Below, one piece after another: positions 7,837-18,965 of a DNA stretch of 64,000 bases; position 1 is the first letter of the stretch; every line of letters begins with the position of its first letter. The stretch is from the NCBI RefSeq assembly GCF_902497555.1, contig NZ_CABVGP010000003.1, positions 868,001-932,000 of the forward strand, read 5' to 3'. The translations under genes and the position numbers were made by a program. The stretch is from Amycolatopsis camponoti (GTDB taxonomy: Bacteria > Actinomycetota > Actinomycetes > Mycobacteriales > Pseudonocardiaceae). The notes beneath the pieces are model-generated. The model searched no databases. It had not been told where the DNA came from and saw only the letters and a list, made by a program, of their open reading frames with translations.

Positions 7837-8964
7837 TCACGTAGCCCCCCGAGTGATCGGCGTCGGCGGCGCCCCGCCCCCGACGGTCAGCACGACTTCG
7901 CGGGGCAGCAGGATGGGCACGCACCTGGTGAACTTCCGCATCGCCGCGGGGCTCAACGGCCGCGGCAGGCGGTACCAGCCATCGCTCAGGGCGAGGTTCT
8001 CGACGTCGCCGTGGCGCAGCGGGAAGTCGAGGTCGACCGGCCGGAATTCCAGGTGACCGTCGGTCAGCAGGCGCAGTTCGGCGACTTCGCGCCAGCCGAG
8101 TTCGTATTTCCGGTGGTACGTCTTCCACCGGAAACCCACGTTCGAAAACCGCAGGTCGGCTCGGAGCTCTCGCTTGCGGCTGTTGAACTCGAAGGCGTGG
8201 ACGACGCCGCCGAGCACGATGACCGCGCCCAGCAGAATCCGGCAGACGGTGTGCAGGAAGCCGGACGGCCCGAACTCGCCTGCCACGTACGCCCCGATAC
8301 CGAGCATGGCCATGGCGAAGTCGAAGAACCACACTTTCCGGCGGTCCCAGGCGTTGACGTGGATGCTCACGTGGTCCAGCTCGGGCACGGTTGCCGGCCC
8401 GGGAACGAACCCGGCGGCCGGCGCCGGCCGGGGCGCGGGTTCGGGCACCGCCGGGGTGACCGGCCGTTCGGCGATTCCGATGTACTTCCCGGCGATCTCG
8501 CGGACCCGACCGGCTTCGGTGACCGACAGCGTGATCCCCGTTACCAGGAAAGCACCTCCCGCCACCGGGGTGAGTCCTCGATGGCGCTCCACGAACCGGT
8601 CGTCGACCGGCTCGAGAACGACCCGGAAGGAGTCGTCCCGGCCCGGCTCGGCCGGAAGGGCGACGGCCGCCAGTTCGTCCCAGCGCGCCGCCCAGACGAC
8701 TCCGCGGACGATGCGCGAGATCCCCGAGGCGTCGAAAACCAGTTCGTTGACGACGGGTTCGGGCAGCGAGCGAAAGACCAGGATCAGCCCGAGCAGCGCG
8801 AAACCTCCGCCGAAAACGCTGCCGGCGAGTCGCGGGCCCTCCTGGGTCGACGACCAGCCCAGCCAGACGATGCCGGCGCCGATGGCGAGGAGGATCCCCG
8901 CCTGGATCCAGTGGCGTCCGTCCGTCCGCGACACGACGACGCGGTCGCTCTCCGGCGCGGTCAT
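7837..8964 (-). CDS. Membrane protein with four predicted helices, ESX-linked
   Basis: 375 residues. Two pairs of hydrophobic helices stand out: residues about 19-37 and 47-65 (AGILLAIGAGIVWLGW, GGFALLGLILVF), and about 210-230 and 245-265 (FAMAMLGIGAYVAGEF, LLGAVIVLGGVVHAF). Each pair is followed by a soluble part containing W-E-L/W-R-E-V-A-like segments (ARWDELAAVAL, LGWREVAELRLL), so the protein looks like an internal duplication of a 'two-helix plus PH-like domain' unit. The start is ATG at 8964, overlapping the WXG-like gene's stop by 4 bp, so it belongs to the same operon. I do not recognise a family. A role as a membrane partner of the exported protein is only inferred from position. 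Confidence 0.75.
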   Translation of the reverse strand: MTAPESDRVVVSRTDGRHWIQAGILLAIGAGIVWLGWSSTQEGPRLAGSVFGGGFALLGLILVFRSLPEPVVNELVFDASGISRIVRGVVWAARWDELAAVALPAEPGRDDSFRVVLEPVDDRFVERHRGLTPVAGGAFLVTGITLSVTEAGRVREIAGKYIGIAERPVTPAVPEPAPRPAPAAGFVPGPATVPELDHVSIHVNAWDRRKVWFFDFAMAMLGIGAYVAGEFGPSGFLHTVCRILLGAVIVLGGVVHAFEFNSRKRELRADLRFSNVGFRWKTYHRKYELGWREVAELRLLTDGHLEFRPVDLDFPLRHGDVENLALSDGWYRLPRPLSPAAMRKFTRCVPILLPREVVLTVGGGAPPTPITRGAT

Positions 8965-10115
8965 TCGATCGAACCCGAAATCCGCTGCGAACCCGGCTGT
9001 TCGAACACCGGCGGCTGGACGGTCGTCTGTTTCTCCGCCGGCTCGTCGTCGCCGTTCACCCAGTCGTCGACCCCTTCGGCCTTCTTCTTCCGGGACTCCT
9101 TGCCCCACTCCTTCTTGGCGTCGTCCCAGAGGTCCTTGCGGAAGTTCTCCCCGAACTTCTCGCCGAACTCCTTCCGGGTGTCGTTCCGGATCTCCTTGCC
9201 GAGCTCCTTGAGGTTCTCGCCGAGCGACCGGTCCGACGAGACGGTGTCCTTCACCTTCTTCCGAACCGGACGTTCCTCGCGAACCTTCTCGAGGAACGTC
9301 CGGGTGTCGCGCGGCTCGTTCTTGATCAGGCCGCCGACCTTCTTCAGCGGGCCGGGCAGGTTTTCCGCGCCGCGCTTCAGCGCACCCTTGACCCGCCGGA
9401 AGATGTCGCCGATGCGGTGGAACAGCTCCTGCGCCTTCTTGAAGGCCTTCAGCAGCTTCTTGATCCACTCCATGCACTTGCTGCCGGTCTTGACGGCTTC
9501 GGCGGTGCCCTCGGTGGCCATGCCCGCCGGCAGCGCCGGGCCCGGGTACCGGCAAGCGATGCTGATGAGCTTGCCGACGCACTCGGAGATCAGGTCACGC
9601 ACGATCGAGCGCACCACGCTCAAGATCGTTTTGCAGATGTCGACCAGCTTCGAAATCGCGTTGGCCCCGGTCGCCACGCCGGCGTACGTCGCCGCGCGGT
9701 CTTCGGCGAAGGCGCGGTAGGCGTCCGCCGAGGCGCCTTCCCAAGCCGCACTGTCCTTCTTGACGGTGTCCTGGAGGTCGGTGCTGATCTTCTCCAGCTC
9801 CTTGCCGACGTTCTCCCAGGTCCCGACCATGTTCTCCAGGGCGACCTGGTCACCGGTCAGCCAGTCGAGCGGTTCTCGCAGCCACGGGAAGAACTCCATC
9901 GCCCACCCCACCGCGGCCGAGGCGAAGGTGCCGATCGGGTCCGCGACGAATTCCGCGATGCCGCCGGCGCCGAACGCGGCGTTCACCAAGCCCTCGGTCC
10001 AGTTGCCGTCCGCGACGGCGGTGCCCGCGTCCCAGAAGTCCTGGAAGAGGCCGGCGCCTTCGAGCGCGCTGCGGTCGTCCGCCGCGTCCGTCTTGATCAA
10101 CGGGTTGTCGGCCAC
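8961..10115 (-). CDS. WXG-like/PPE-like ESX substrate candidate with basic C-terminus
   Basis: 384 residues. The N-terminal half is helical with a WEG turn (SAAWEGASADAYRAFAEDRAATY, about residue 140) typical of WXG100/LXG-type proteins exported by type VII secretion. An earlier Gly/Trp-rich section (WDAGTAVADGNWTEG, WAMEFFPWLREPLDWLTGDQVALENM) precedes it. The C-terminal 150 residues are strongly charged (KKLLKAFKKA, RRVKGALKRG, GKEIRNDTRKEFGEKFGENF). No recognised toxin domain is visible. Its stop overlaps the membrane protein gene by 4 bp and its start lies 3 bp from the small helical gene. It is probably secreted with that partner, by analogy with paired ESX substrates. Confidence 0.75.
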   Translation of the reverse strand: MADNPLIKTDAADDRSALEGAGLFQDFWDAGTAVADGNWTEGLVNAAFGAGGIAEFVADPIGTFASAAVGWAMEFFPWLREPLDWLTGDQVALENMVGTWENVGKELEKISTDLQDTVKKDSAAWEGASADAYRAFAEDRAATYAGVATGANAISKLVDICKTILSVVRSIVRDLISECVGKLISIACRYPGPALPAGMATEGTAEAVKTGSKCMEWIKKLLKAFKKAQELFHRIGDIFRRVKGALKRGAENLPGPLKKVGGLIKNEPRDTRTFLEKVREERPVRKKVKDTVSSDRSLGENLKELGKEIRNDTRKEFGEKFGENFRKDLWDDAKKEWGKESRKKKAEGVDDWVNGDDEPAEKQTTVQPPVFEQPGSQRISGSIE

Positions 10116-10118
10116 GCC

Positions 10119-10433
10119 TCAGTCCTCCACCTTGAACAGGTCCTTGAACTCCGACTCGTCGGCTTCTTTCATCTGCTGCCAGAGCTGGATGCGGGTCGAG
10201 TGGTCGTACGACGACGTCGACGCCGATTCGATCGCGATCTCCGCCACCTGCTGGGCGATGGCGCAGATCGCCGCGAGCGGAATGCCGAGCAGGCCGAACG
10301 CTTCGGGGTGCTCGGTCGCGTGGGCGGCTTCCTTGCACTTGTCGATCCGGTCGGTGATCGCCTCGATGTTCTCGCGGTGCTTCTGCAGCTCCTGCGGGTC
10401 GACCGCGAAGCCCGGGCCGCCTGGTCCGCTCAT
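10119..10433 (-). CDS. Small helical protein, EspC/WXG100-like
   Basis: 104 residues, almost wholly helical: FAVDPQELQKHRENIEAITDRIDKCKEAA, then a short hydrophobic centre (LLGIPLAAICAIAQQVAEIAIESA) and an acidic tail (ADESEFKDLFKVED). The opening 'V-D-P-x-x-L-x-x-H' is the usual beginning of actinobacterial ESX-associated EspC-type proteins. There is no W-x-G motif, so it is a relative rather than a canonical EsxA. It lies directly before the larger WXG-like gene, as expected for the small member of a secreted pair. Confidence 0.78.
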   Translation of the reverse strand: MSGPGGPGFAVDPQELQKHRENIEAITDRIDKCKEAAHATEHPEAFGLLGIPLAAICAIAQQVAEIAIESASTSSYDHSTRIQLWQQMKEADESEFKDLFKVED

Positions 10434-10456
10434 GGTTCCCCTCCCTCGCCCGCGCT

Positions 10457-10987
10457 TCAGCGCAGGTAGTCGCCGTCGCTGAAGTAGTCGTCATCGCGAC
10501 CGTCGTCGGACGACGGGCGCGGCGCGCGCGGCGGCTCCGGTGGCTTCGGCGGTTTCGGCGCCGGGGGCAGCTGCCGCTCCTCTTCCGGCACGAACCGGTC
10601 GCCCTCATCGCGTGGCGAAGGCGGCGCGGTGAAGCCTTCCGGTTCGGGTGGCGGGAACGCCTGCTCGAGCCGGCTGACCAGCTGGTGCATCACTTCGGGA
10701 CCGACCGGGTCGGTGACGCCGGCCTGCATCGCCGCGGCGAGCTTGCTTTGGGCGGTCTTGACGGTGCCGAGGATCTCTTCGGCGAGGTCGGGTTTGTCAC
10801 GCACACCCAGGCCGATCTCCAGGCCGATGAGATTGCCGGCGTGGTCGACCTTCACCCCGATCTGGCCGTCCTTGCTGCGCGCGGAAACCGAGACCGCCTC
10901 GATCTCGCCGACCATCCGCTCGGCCTTGCGCTGGGATTCGGCCATCCTGGCCTCGAAGTCCGCGATCATCTGCTCAGGGTTCGTCAC
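10457..10987 (-). CDS. YbaB/EbfC-family protein linked to ESX genes
   Basis: 176 residues. Residues 1-100 have the YbaB pattern: a long helix (MIADFEARMAESQRKAERMVGEIEAVSV), strands (SKDGQIGVKVDHAGNLIGLEIG) and a second helix pair (LAEEILGTVKTAQSKLAAAM). The remainder is a disordered Pro-rich, acidic tail (PKPPKPPEPPRAPRPSSDD). The start is GTG at 10987 with a perfect GGGGAGG ribosome-binding site; upstream starts have none. YbaB-like genes often head ESX substrate operons in Pseudonocardiales, where they are not the classic recombination-linked nucleoid protein. This one leads the minus-strand operon. A second copy of the arrangement is at 22,959. Confidence 0.85.
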   Translation of the reverse strand: MTNPEQMIADFEARMAESQRKAERMVGEIEAVSVSARSKDGQIGVKVDHAGNLIGLEIGLGVRDKPDLAEEILGTVKTAQSKLAAAMQAGVTDPVGPEVMHQLVSRLEQAFPPPEPEGFTAPPSPRDEGDRFVPEEERQLPPAPKPPKPPEPPRAPRPSSDDGRDDDYFSDGDYLR

Positions 10988-11126
10988 GCGAACCTCCCCG
11001 TTCACGTCAGTAGCCGTACGGCGACCGAGTGTGGCACAAGGCACCGACAGTCGTGGGCGGTTCAGCGCATTGTGACGAAGGCCCCTGCCGATTTCTCACC
11101 CGACCGCGCGTGACCTGGGTCGATTC

Positions 11127-11157
11127 TTGGCACGGCGAGTAACCGGTGCGGTATCGT
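11127..11157 (+). promoter_or_regulatory. Candidate promoter of the plus-strand ESX accessory operon
   Basis: TTGGCA (11127-11132) and TATCGT (11152-11157) are separated by 19 bases, about 45 bp before the GTG at 11203. The gap between the two divergent operons is 215 bp. Confidence 0.35.
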
Positions 11158-11202
11158 CCGTCACGCACGAGGGGTGATCGAACGCGTGGGGAGCGTGGTT
11201 CG

Positions 11203-12585
11203 GTGGGGTTGTTCGGCGACATGCTCGACGCTGCCAAGCACGTCGGGTCCGAAATCGCGCACGCCGTCCAGTCGGGCGGCGAGGGGCTCGGCAAGGTCCT
11301 GAGCGGCGCGGGTGTCGGCCTGCTCGCGGGCGGGCCGATCGGCGCCGTCGCGGGGGCGTACGTCGGGTCGCAGACCGGCACCGGAGCCGAGAACCCGCAG
11401 GCCGCCGGGTTGTCGCCGGGGCAGCTGGTCCAGGCCGTGCTGCGCGGGCCGGGCACCGAGTCATTGCAGAAGGTGCACCAGGCGGGCGTCGACCAGTCGA
11501 CCTACCAGCGTCAGCTCGAACAGGGCACGCGTGAACTGACCTCCGGCCTCGAGTCCGCGTGGACCGGCGGGGCCTCGGACGCGGCCCGGGAACGTCTCCA
11601 GCCGCTGACCGCGTCGGCCGTGTCGGCGTCCACGACCCTGGACCGCAACTCGACGCTGTCCCAGGCGCAGATCGACCAGTTCCACCAGATGAAGAACTCG
11701 CTGCACCCGGACGTCACCGACCAGCCGCCGACGCGCAGCGCCTGGGACGTCGCGACGCCGTGGGACACCGACACCGAAGACAAGATCAACCAGTACAACC
11801 GGAAGGCCGCGGAGAACGTCGAGCGGTACACGGCGTACTCGCAGCAGTCCAGCTCGAACACCGCGGCGCGGACGATCGACTACGGCCAGCTCCGCGAGTA
11901 CACCGGCGGCGACTTCACGGTGCAGGATCCGAAGAAGCCCGTCGAGCCGCCACCTCGGAAGCGGACGACCGGAGGCGACGACGACCGGTCGATCGGTGCG
12001 CAGGTGCAGCCGCCGCCGGCGGTCCACCCGCCGGTCGTCCAGCCGCCGCCGGGGCAGGTCACGCCGCCGGGCGTACCCACGCCGGGAGTGGATGACAGCG
12101 TTCGCGCGCAGGGTTACGTGCCGCCGTCGACGTCGTTCCCGCCGGGCTTGCAGCCACCGGGGACGGGATCGGGCGGCGGGTTCGGCCCTGGCTCGGGTCC
12201 CGGCGGCGGGTTCGGGCCGGGTTCAGGCGGCGGCTTCGGACCGGGTGGCTTCGGTCCCGGCGGTGGCTTCGGCCCGGGTGGTGGCGGATTCGGACCGGGC
12301 TCTTCGTCCGGTGCGGGCGGCGGGACAGGTGCCCGCGGCCCCGGCGCGTCGACCGGAGCCGGCTTGACGGGCGAAGGACGTCCGGGCGCGGCCGGCGGGA
12401 TCCGCGGCGGCGCGGCGGGCAAGCCGGGCTCACCGGGAATGGGTGGCATGGGCCAGGGCGCCAAGGGTGGCAAGGGCGAGGAGGACGCGGAGCACCAGCG
12501 CGCGTCGTACCTGGTGGAAGCCGATCCGGAGAGCATCTTCGGGGGCTCGGACGAGCGGACCGTGCCCCCGGTGATCGGGCTGTGA
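11203..12585 (+). CDS. PPE-like ESX substrate with Gly-rich region
   Basis: 460 residues. A Gly/Ala membrane-active-looking segment (VLSGAGVGLLAGGPIGAVAGAYVG, about residues 28-52) is followed by a helical PPE/WXG-like domain (residues 65-230, with AWTGGASDAARERL). A Pro-rich linker leads to about 80 residues of GGGFGPG repeats and a conserved-looking tail, YLVEADPESIFGGSDERTVPPVIG. I know that tail from many Pseudonocardiaceae ESX-associated proteins. The start GTG at 11203 is preceded by GGGAG. The TGA overlaps the EspG-like gene's GTG by 4 bp. Export by a type VII system is likely, although the core ESX genes are not in this window. Confidence 0.82.
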   Translation: MGLFGDMLDAAKHVGSEIAHAVQSGGEGLGKVLSGAGVGLLAGGPIGAVAGAYVGSQTGTGAENPQAAGLSPGQLVQAVLRGPGTESLQKVHQAGVDQSTYQRQLEQGTRELTSGLESAWTGGASDAARERLQPLTASAVSASTTLDRNSTLSQAQIDQFHQMKNSLHPDVTDQPPTRSAWDVATPWDTDTEDKINQYNRKAAENVERYTAYSQQSSSNTAARTIDYGQLREYTGGDFTVQDPKKPVEPPPRKRTTGGDDDRSIGAQVQPPPAVHPPVVQPPPGQVTPPGVPTPGVDDSVRAQGYVPPSTSFPPGLQPPGTGSGGGFGPGSGPGGGFGPGSGGGFGPGGFGPGGGFGPGGGGFGPGSSSGAGGGTGARGPGASTGAGLTGEGRPGAAGGIRGGAAGKPGSPGMGGMGQGAKGGKGEEDAEHQRASYLVEADPESIFGGSDERTVPPVIGL

Positions 12586-13316
12586 TCTTTCTGCCCAAGG
12601 CTGCCCTGCTCACGGCGTGGGAGTGGGAGCGGCACGGCCCACCGCCCGCGGTCCTCGGCGCGGACAACCTCTGGCTCGGCGACGAGACCCGCAAGCGGCT
12701 CGACGAGAAGGTATTGGACGTCCTCGCGTCGCTCCGGCTCGCGTCGGGCGGCACGTTGACGCGCGAATTCCGTGACGTCCTGCGCGTCCTGGCGAAGGGC
12801 GCCCATCAGTTCACGGCGTGGCTGGGTGACATCGCGGCCGACGAGTCGGGCACGGTCCTGGTCGCGTCCGACGGCCCGGACGCGCTCCGTTTGGTTCGGA
12901 AGGGCGACACCGTCCGGATCGACGTCGTGGAGCCGTCGCGGATCGCGGAGTCGCTGGTGGACGTGCTGCCACCGGTCCCGCCGGCGCGGATTTCCCCGGT
13001 GTCGATCCCGGAGACGCGGTTTTCGGGCGAGGAGTCGTACGACCTCGACGACCCGACGGCAGATCGCGGCGGCGACCCGCTGGTTTGGGCGCGCCGTCTG
13101 ATGGCGGCCGAGCGGACGGGCGTGCATCAGTGCTACGCGGTCAACCGCGGCTCGCGCAGCGCGCCGATCACGGCGGTGGACGTCGGCGGGGTCGGACGGG
13201 TGCTGACGTACGTGTACCCGGGGCGTGAGCGGATGGTCAGCTTTCAGCCGGGGACCCGGGGTGCGCTGACGGATGTGCTGTACGCGACGCTGAACGGGTT
13301 AGGGGGAGGACGATGA
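12582..13316 (+). CDS. EspG-family ESX secretion chaperone
   Basis: 244 residues, the usual EspG size. EspG proteins bind the tip of PE/PPE-type substrates in the cytoplasm and keep them soluble for export. Family-like features are the opening LPKAALLTAWEWERHGPPP, the DNLWLGDETRKR segment, a central mixed alpha/beta fold and the closing segment RVLTYVYPGRERMVSFQPGT. It overlaps the PPE-like gene before it and the small gene after it, each by 4 bp, so it is translated together with its probable client. The assignment rests on pattern and context; sequence conservation in this family is low. Confidence 0.82.
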   Translation: MIFLPKAALLTAWEWERHGPPPAVLGADNLWLGDETRKRLDEKVLDVLASLRLASGGTLTREFRDVLRVLAKGAHQFTAWLGDIAADESGTVLVASDGPDALRLVRKGDTVRIDVVEPSRIAESLVDVLPPVPPARISPVSIPETRFSGEESYDLDDPTADRGGDPLVWARRLMAAERTGVHQCYAVNRGSRSAPITAVDVGGVGRVLTYVYPGRERMVSFQPGTRGALTDVLYATLNGLGGGR

Positions 13317-13714
13317 CGGGCTCGATCTTCAGCGGGATCGGCTTTTGGGCGACGGATATGCCGAGTGGCGCGTCGCGGCCGGCCGGTGGGCAGGGGTTCG
13401 CGATGAGCAGCTCGGAGATGCGGGCGATGCTCAAAAAAGCCGAGGTCCAAAAGGACACCATCGTCGAACAGATGCGAGCCGCCGAAGGGTTGAGCCAAGC
13501 GAAACCGCCGGCGGACGAGCCGGTCAGCCGGCAGGCGGTGCTCGGCCCGAACGGGGTCAACGAAGCCGGGCGCTACTACCAGGGCCATCTGCAATACCAG
13601 CTCGACTACTACAAAGAACTGATCCGGCGATTGAGTCAAGCTCTCGGCATCACCGAAGCGGCTGACCGGCAAGCTGCGGATTCGACGAAAACGATCAAGG
13701 GGTCGCTCGAATGA
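13313..13714 (+). CDS. Small ESX-operon protein, unknown function
   Basis: 133 residues. After a Gly/Ser-rich start (FSGIGFWATDMPSGASRPAGGQG), the rest is helical and rich in Gln, Lys and Glu (SEMRAMLKKAEVQKDTIVEQMRAAEGL, GRYYQGHLQYQLDYYKELIRRLSQALG). It has no signal peptide, membrane segment or W-x-G turn. The helical hairpin size suggests an ESX partner protein. It is flanked by 4-bp overlaps on both sides, between the EspG-like and DUF3558 genes. Confidence 0.8.
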   Translation: MTGSIFSGIGFWATDMPSGASRPAGGQGFAMSSSEMRAMLKKAEVQKDTIVEQMRAAEGLSQAKPPADEPVSRQAVLGPNGVNEAGRYYQGHLQYQLDYYKELIRRLSQALGITEAADRQAADSTKTIKGSLE

Positions 13715-14331
13715 TTCGACGAGTTCTCGTCGGTGCCACCGCGGTGGTCGTCGGCACGGCGTTGCTCACTTCATGCACGAGTGAACGGCGCACACCCGGC
13801 ACCGCGTCGGCGGCGCCGACCAGTAGCGCGGAACTGCCGAACAGCGGTGCTCCCAAGGTGACGGACCCATTGCCCGCCAAAGTGCTGGAAGGCAGTCCCT
13901 GCGATTCGGCTTTCACCGCCGACCAGCTGACCGGCTATCTCGGACAACCAGGTTCGCCGAAACCGAAGGACTCGGAGCTGGGTCCCATGTGCGACTGGGG
14001 CAGTACCTCGGGAAGCAGTGCCGGCATCCTGGTCATCTACGAGACCAAGAACGACGAAGGCATCAGCCTCGCCTACAAAAACGAGAAGCCCAAGGCCAAA
14101 CGCTGGGTCGACGACCTCGCCCCGGTCCAGGGTTACCCCGCGGTCGGCTACGTGGATGTGGGGTCGACCGACAATCGAACGTGTGTGATCGTCGTCGGCA
14201 TCTCCGATGAGCTGGCGTACTCCGTCTCGCTGAGCATCGGTGACTCGGCGGTCCAGGCGGGCAAGGACGCGTGCGAACTCGGGCGCGGGGTCGCCGACAC
14301 CGTGCTGACCAACCTCAAGGCGCGGTCCTGA
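13711..14331 (+). CDS. DUF3558 lipoprotein
   Basis: 206 residues. A signal peptide with lipobox (VVVGTALLTSC, Cys22) is followed by a Ser/Thr/Pro linker and a DUF3558 domain with its usual paired cysteines and tryptophan (EGSPCDSAFTADQL, LGPMCDWGSTSG, DNRTCVIVVG, GKDACELGRGVADTVL). DUF3558 lipoproteins are very common next to ESX-type genes in Pseudonocardiales and probably sit on the outer face of the membrane. It is the last gene of the four-gene overlapping operon starting at 11,203. Confidence 0.9.
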   Translation: MIRRVLVGATAVVVGTALLTSCTSERRTPGTASAAPTSSAELPNSGAPKVTDPLPAKVLEGSPCDSAFTADQLTGYLGQPGSPKPKDSELGPMCDWGSTSGSSAGILVIYETKNDEGISLAYKNEKPKAKRWVDDLAPVQGYPAVGYVDVGSTDNRTCVIVVGISDELAYSVSLSIGDSAVQAGKDACELGRGVADTVLTNLKARS

Positions 14332-14391
14332 GCTGCACCTTTTCGTTACGACGGAGATCGCGTTAATGCAAGACTTGTCGTAGTAAGCACC

Positions 14392-14397
14392 TAGACT
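14392..14397 (+). promoter_or_regulatory. -10 box TAGACT, leaderless tetR promoter
   Basis: TAGACT lies 6 bases before the ATG at 14404, which implies a leaderless or nearly leaderless message. The preceding 60 bases are unusually AT-rich for this genome and hold GTTACGAC and GTCGTAGTAA, a loose inverted pair that could be an autoregulatory site. Confidence 0.45.
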
Positions 14398-14403
14398 GTT
14401 CGG

Positions 14404-15141
14404 ATGAGCCACCCCACCCGGAGGGGTCGCGCGCGTGCGGCTACCGAACAGGACATTCGGCGGACCGCTCGGAAGCTGCTCGTCGAGCAGGGACCCGAGG
14501 CGGTCACCCTGCGCGCCATCGCGCGGGAGCTGGGGATCACCGCGCCCGCGCTCTACCGGTACTACGAGTCGCGGGACGACCTCGTCGGGACCCTGCGGCT
14601 GGACGTCTGCGCCGATCTGGCGGACGAGCTCGCGGAGGACATCGCCGAGCTGCCGGACGACGGGATCATGCAGCTGTTCGCCATCTGCAAGGGCTTCCGG
14701 CGGTGGGCGCTCACCCACACGAAGGAATTCACGCTCGTCTTCGCGTCGCCGACGGGCGGCGTGGGGTCGACGACCGGGAGTGCGCTGAGCCGGGTCGACG
14801 AGCCGTTCGGACGGATCTTCCTGGCCGCCGCCGGGCGGGTGCTCGCGCGGACCGACATCGTGCTGCCGTCCGCCAGCGGGGTGCCCGACGAGCTGCGCGA
14901 CGACCTCCAGAAGTTCCAGGAATCGCTGGTCACCGTGCTCGCCGAATCCGACCGGCAGGTGCCGGTGGAGAAGATCGACCTCGGCGTGACGTACCTGATG
15001 ATCCAGTTCTGGGCCCGGCTCTACGGGCACGTCACGCTCGAGGTCTTCGGCAACTACCCGATCCCGATGTCCAAACCGGACGTCCTGTTCGAGGCGATGC
15101 TCATCGACCTCGCCCGGGAGATCGGGCTCTACTCCGGCTAA
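14404..15141 (+). CDS. TetR/AcrR-family transcription regulator
   Basis: 245 residues. The N-terminal helix-turn-helix is clear (IRRTARKLLVEQGPEAVTLRAIARELGITAPALYRYYESRDDLVG, residues about 18-62). The C-terminal part (ICKGFRRWALTHTKEFTLVFASP) resembles the TetR C-terminal domain often labelled WHG. The start ATG at 14404 fits the leaderless -10 box. It runs convergently into the SDR gene with a 4-bp overlap. An imperfect palindrome sits in front of that SDR gene, so the SDR is the most obvious target, but this is inference. Confidence 0.92.
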   Translation: MSHPTRRGRARAATEQDIRRTARKLLVEQGPEAVTLRAIARELGITAPALYRYYESRDDLVGTLRLDVCADLADELAEDIAELPDDGIMQLFAICKGFRRWALTHTKEFTLVFASPTGGVGSTTGSALSRVDEPFGRIFLAAAGRVLARTDIVLPSASGVPDELRDDLQKFQESLVTVLAESDRQVPVEKIDLGVTYLMIQFWARLYGHVTLEVFGNYPIPMSKPDVLFEAMLIDLAREIGLYSG

Positions 15142-15875
15142 GCCGCGTGACCGCCGTCGACCGAGAGGGTCGACGCCGTCACGTAGGCGCTGGCCGGCGA
15201 AGCCAGGTAAGACACCGCGGCCGCCACCTCCGACGGCGAGCCGTAGCGGTCGAACGTCGTCAACGCGCGCTGGTCTGCCGCGTAGGGACCGTCGGCCGGG
15301 TTCATGTCCGTGTCCGTCGGGCCCGGGTGGACCAGGTTGACCGTGATGCCGCGCGGGCCGAGTTCCCGCGCCAGCGCTTTGGTCAGGCCGACCATCGCCG
15401 CCTTGCTCGTTGCGTACAGGGCCATGCCCGGGCCGGGCACGCGATCGGTGACGCAACTGCCGATCGTGATCACGCGGCCGCCTTCGCCCAGGACTCCCGC
15501 GGCCGCCTGGGTTGCGGCGAACACGCCGCGGACGTTCACCGCCAGCACGCGGTCGACGTCTTCCAAAGAGGTTTCGGTGAAAGCGCCGACGAAGCCGACG
15601 CCCGCGTTGTTCACCAGCACGTCGAGCCGGCCGAATTCCGCCACCACAGCCGAAACGGCGGCCGAAACCGCGGAAGCGTCCGCCGAGTCCGCCTGGATCG
15701 CCAGCGCGCGGCGGCCGAGGTTCTTGATCTGCTCGACCACCTCGGCCGCCCGCGCGGCGTTGTTCACGTACGTCAGCGCGACGTGGGCGCCGTCCTCGGC
15801 GAGCCGCAATGCCGTGGCCGCGCCGATGCCACGGCTGCCGCCCGTCACCAGTGCCACCTTGCCGTCGAGGGTCAT
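15138..15875 (-). CDS. Short-chain dehydrogenase/reductase
   Basis: 245 residues, classical SDR. The Rossmann nucleotide motif is TGGSRGIG (11-18), NNAG is at 89-92, and the catalytic set is Asn114, Ser140, Tyr154 and Lys158 (YATSK). The C-terminal SVDGGHAA is typical of 3-oxoacyl-ACP-reductase-like members. Cofactor is probably NADP(H), given the residues after beta-2 (TYVNNAARAAEV). The start is ATG at 15875 with GAAGGAG upstream. The 3' ends of this gene and tetR overlap by 4 bp. Substrate unknown. Confidence 0.93.
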   Translation of the reverse strand: MTLDGKVALVTGGSRGIGAATALRLAEDGAHVALTYVNNAARAAEVVEQIKNLGRRALAIQADSADASAVSAAVSAVVAEFGRLDVLVNNAGVGFVGAFTETSLEDVDRVLAVNVRGVFAATQAAAGVLGEGGRVITIGSCVTDRVPGPGMALYATSKAAMVGLTKALARELGPRGITVNLVHPGPTDTDMNPADGPYAADQRALTTFDRYGSPSEVAAAVSYLASPASAYVTASTLSVDGGHAA

Positions 15876-15906
15876 CCCCGGTTCTCCTTCGATCGAGCCG
15901 TTTTCG

Positions 15907-15922
15907 TTGACTGCTCAATCAA
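15907..15922. promoter_or_regulatory. Imperfect palindrome upstream of the SDR gene
   Basis: TTGACTGCTCAATCAA is symmetric at 12 of 16 positions, is AT-rich compared with its surroundings and lies 32 bp upstream of the SDR start. Size and position suit a TetR-family operator. Confidence 0.4.
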
Positions 15923-15978
15923 ATCGAGAACTCGGGGAAACCACCGGCGGCTTTCCGACAGCGCGCTACCACCGGCTT

Positions 15979-16022
15979 TCGGGGGTCCGGGTGGCGAAGC
16001 CCCCGGCCCGGGGCGAAGCCCC
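15979..16022. repeat. GC-rich intergenic repeat with hairpins (copy 1), behind leuS
   Basis: GGGGGTCCGGGtGGCgaaGCCCCC is followed by the hairpin CCGGGGC-GAA-GCCCCGG (16006-16022), directly after the leuS stop. The first part matches the element at 21491-21514 read on the other strand. It may serve as the leuS terminator. Confidence 0.5.
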
Positions 16023-16027
16023 GGATG

Positions 16028-18868
<2,841 letters not shown>

Positions 18869-18910
18869 CGCCGTCTTCCTTCGCGTTTCGACCTACTCCA
18901 GAAACAACTC

Positions 18911-18940
18911 GACCCCTCAGCCACCAGGGCATGAGGGGTC
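18911..18940 (-). terminator. Attenuator hairpin in the leuS leader
   Basis: A 9-bp stem GACCCCTCA/TGAGGGGTC with a 12-base loop is followed in the RNA by GAGTTGTTTC, 42 bases before the leuS start. A competing stem is possible between 18941-18947 (GCCGCGC) and 18969-18975 (GCGCGGC), which overlaps the end of the leader peptide. Confidence 0.65.
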
Positions 18941-18965
18941 GCCGCGCCGGCCGGGCCGGACCCGG

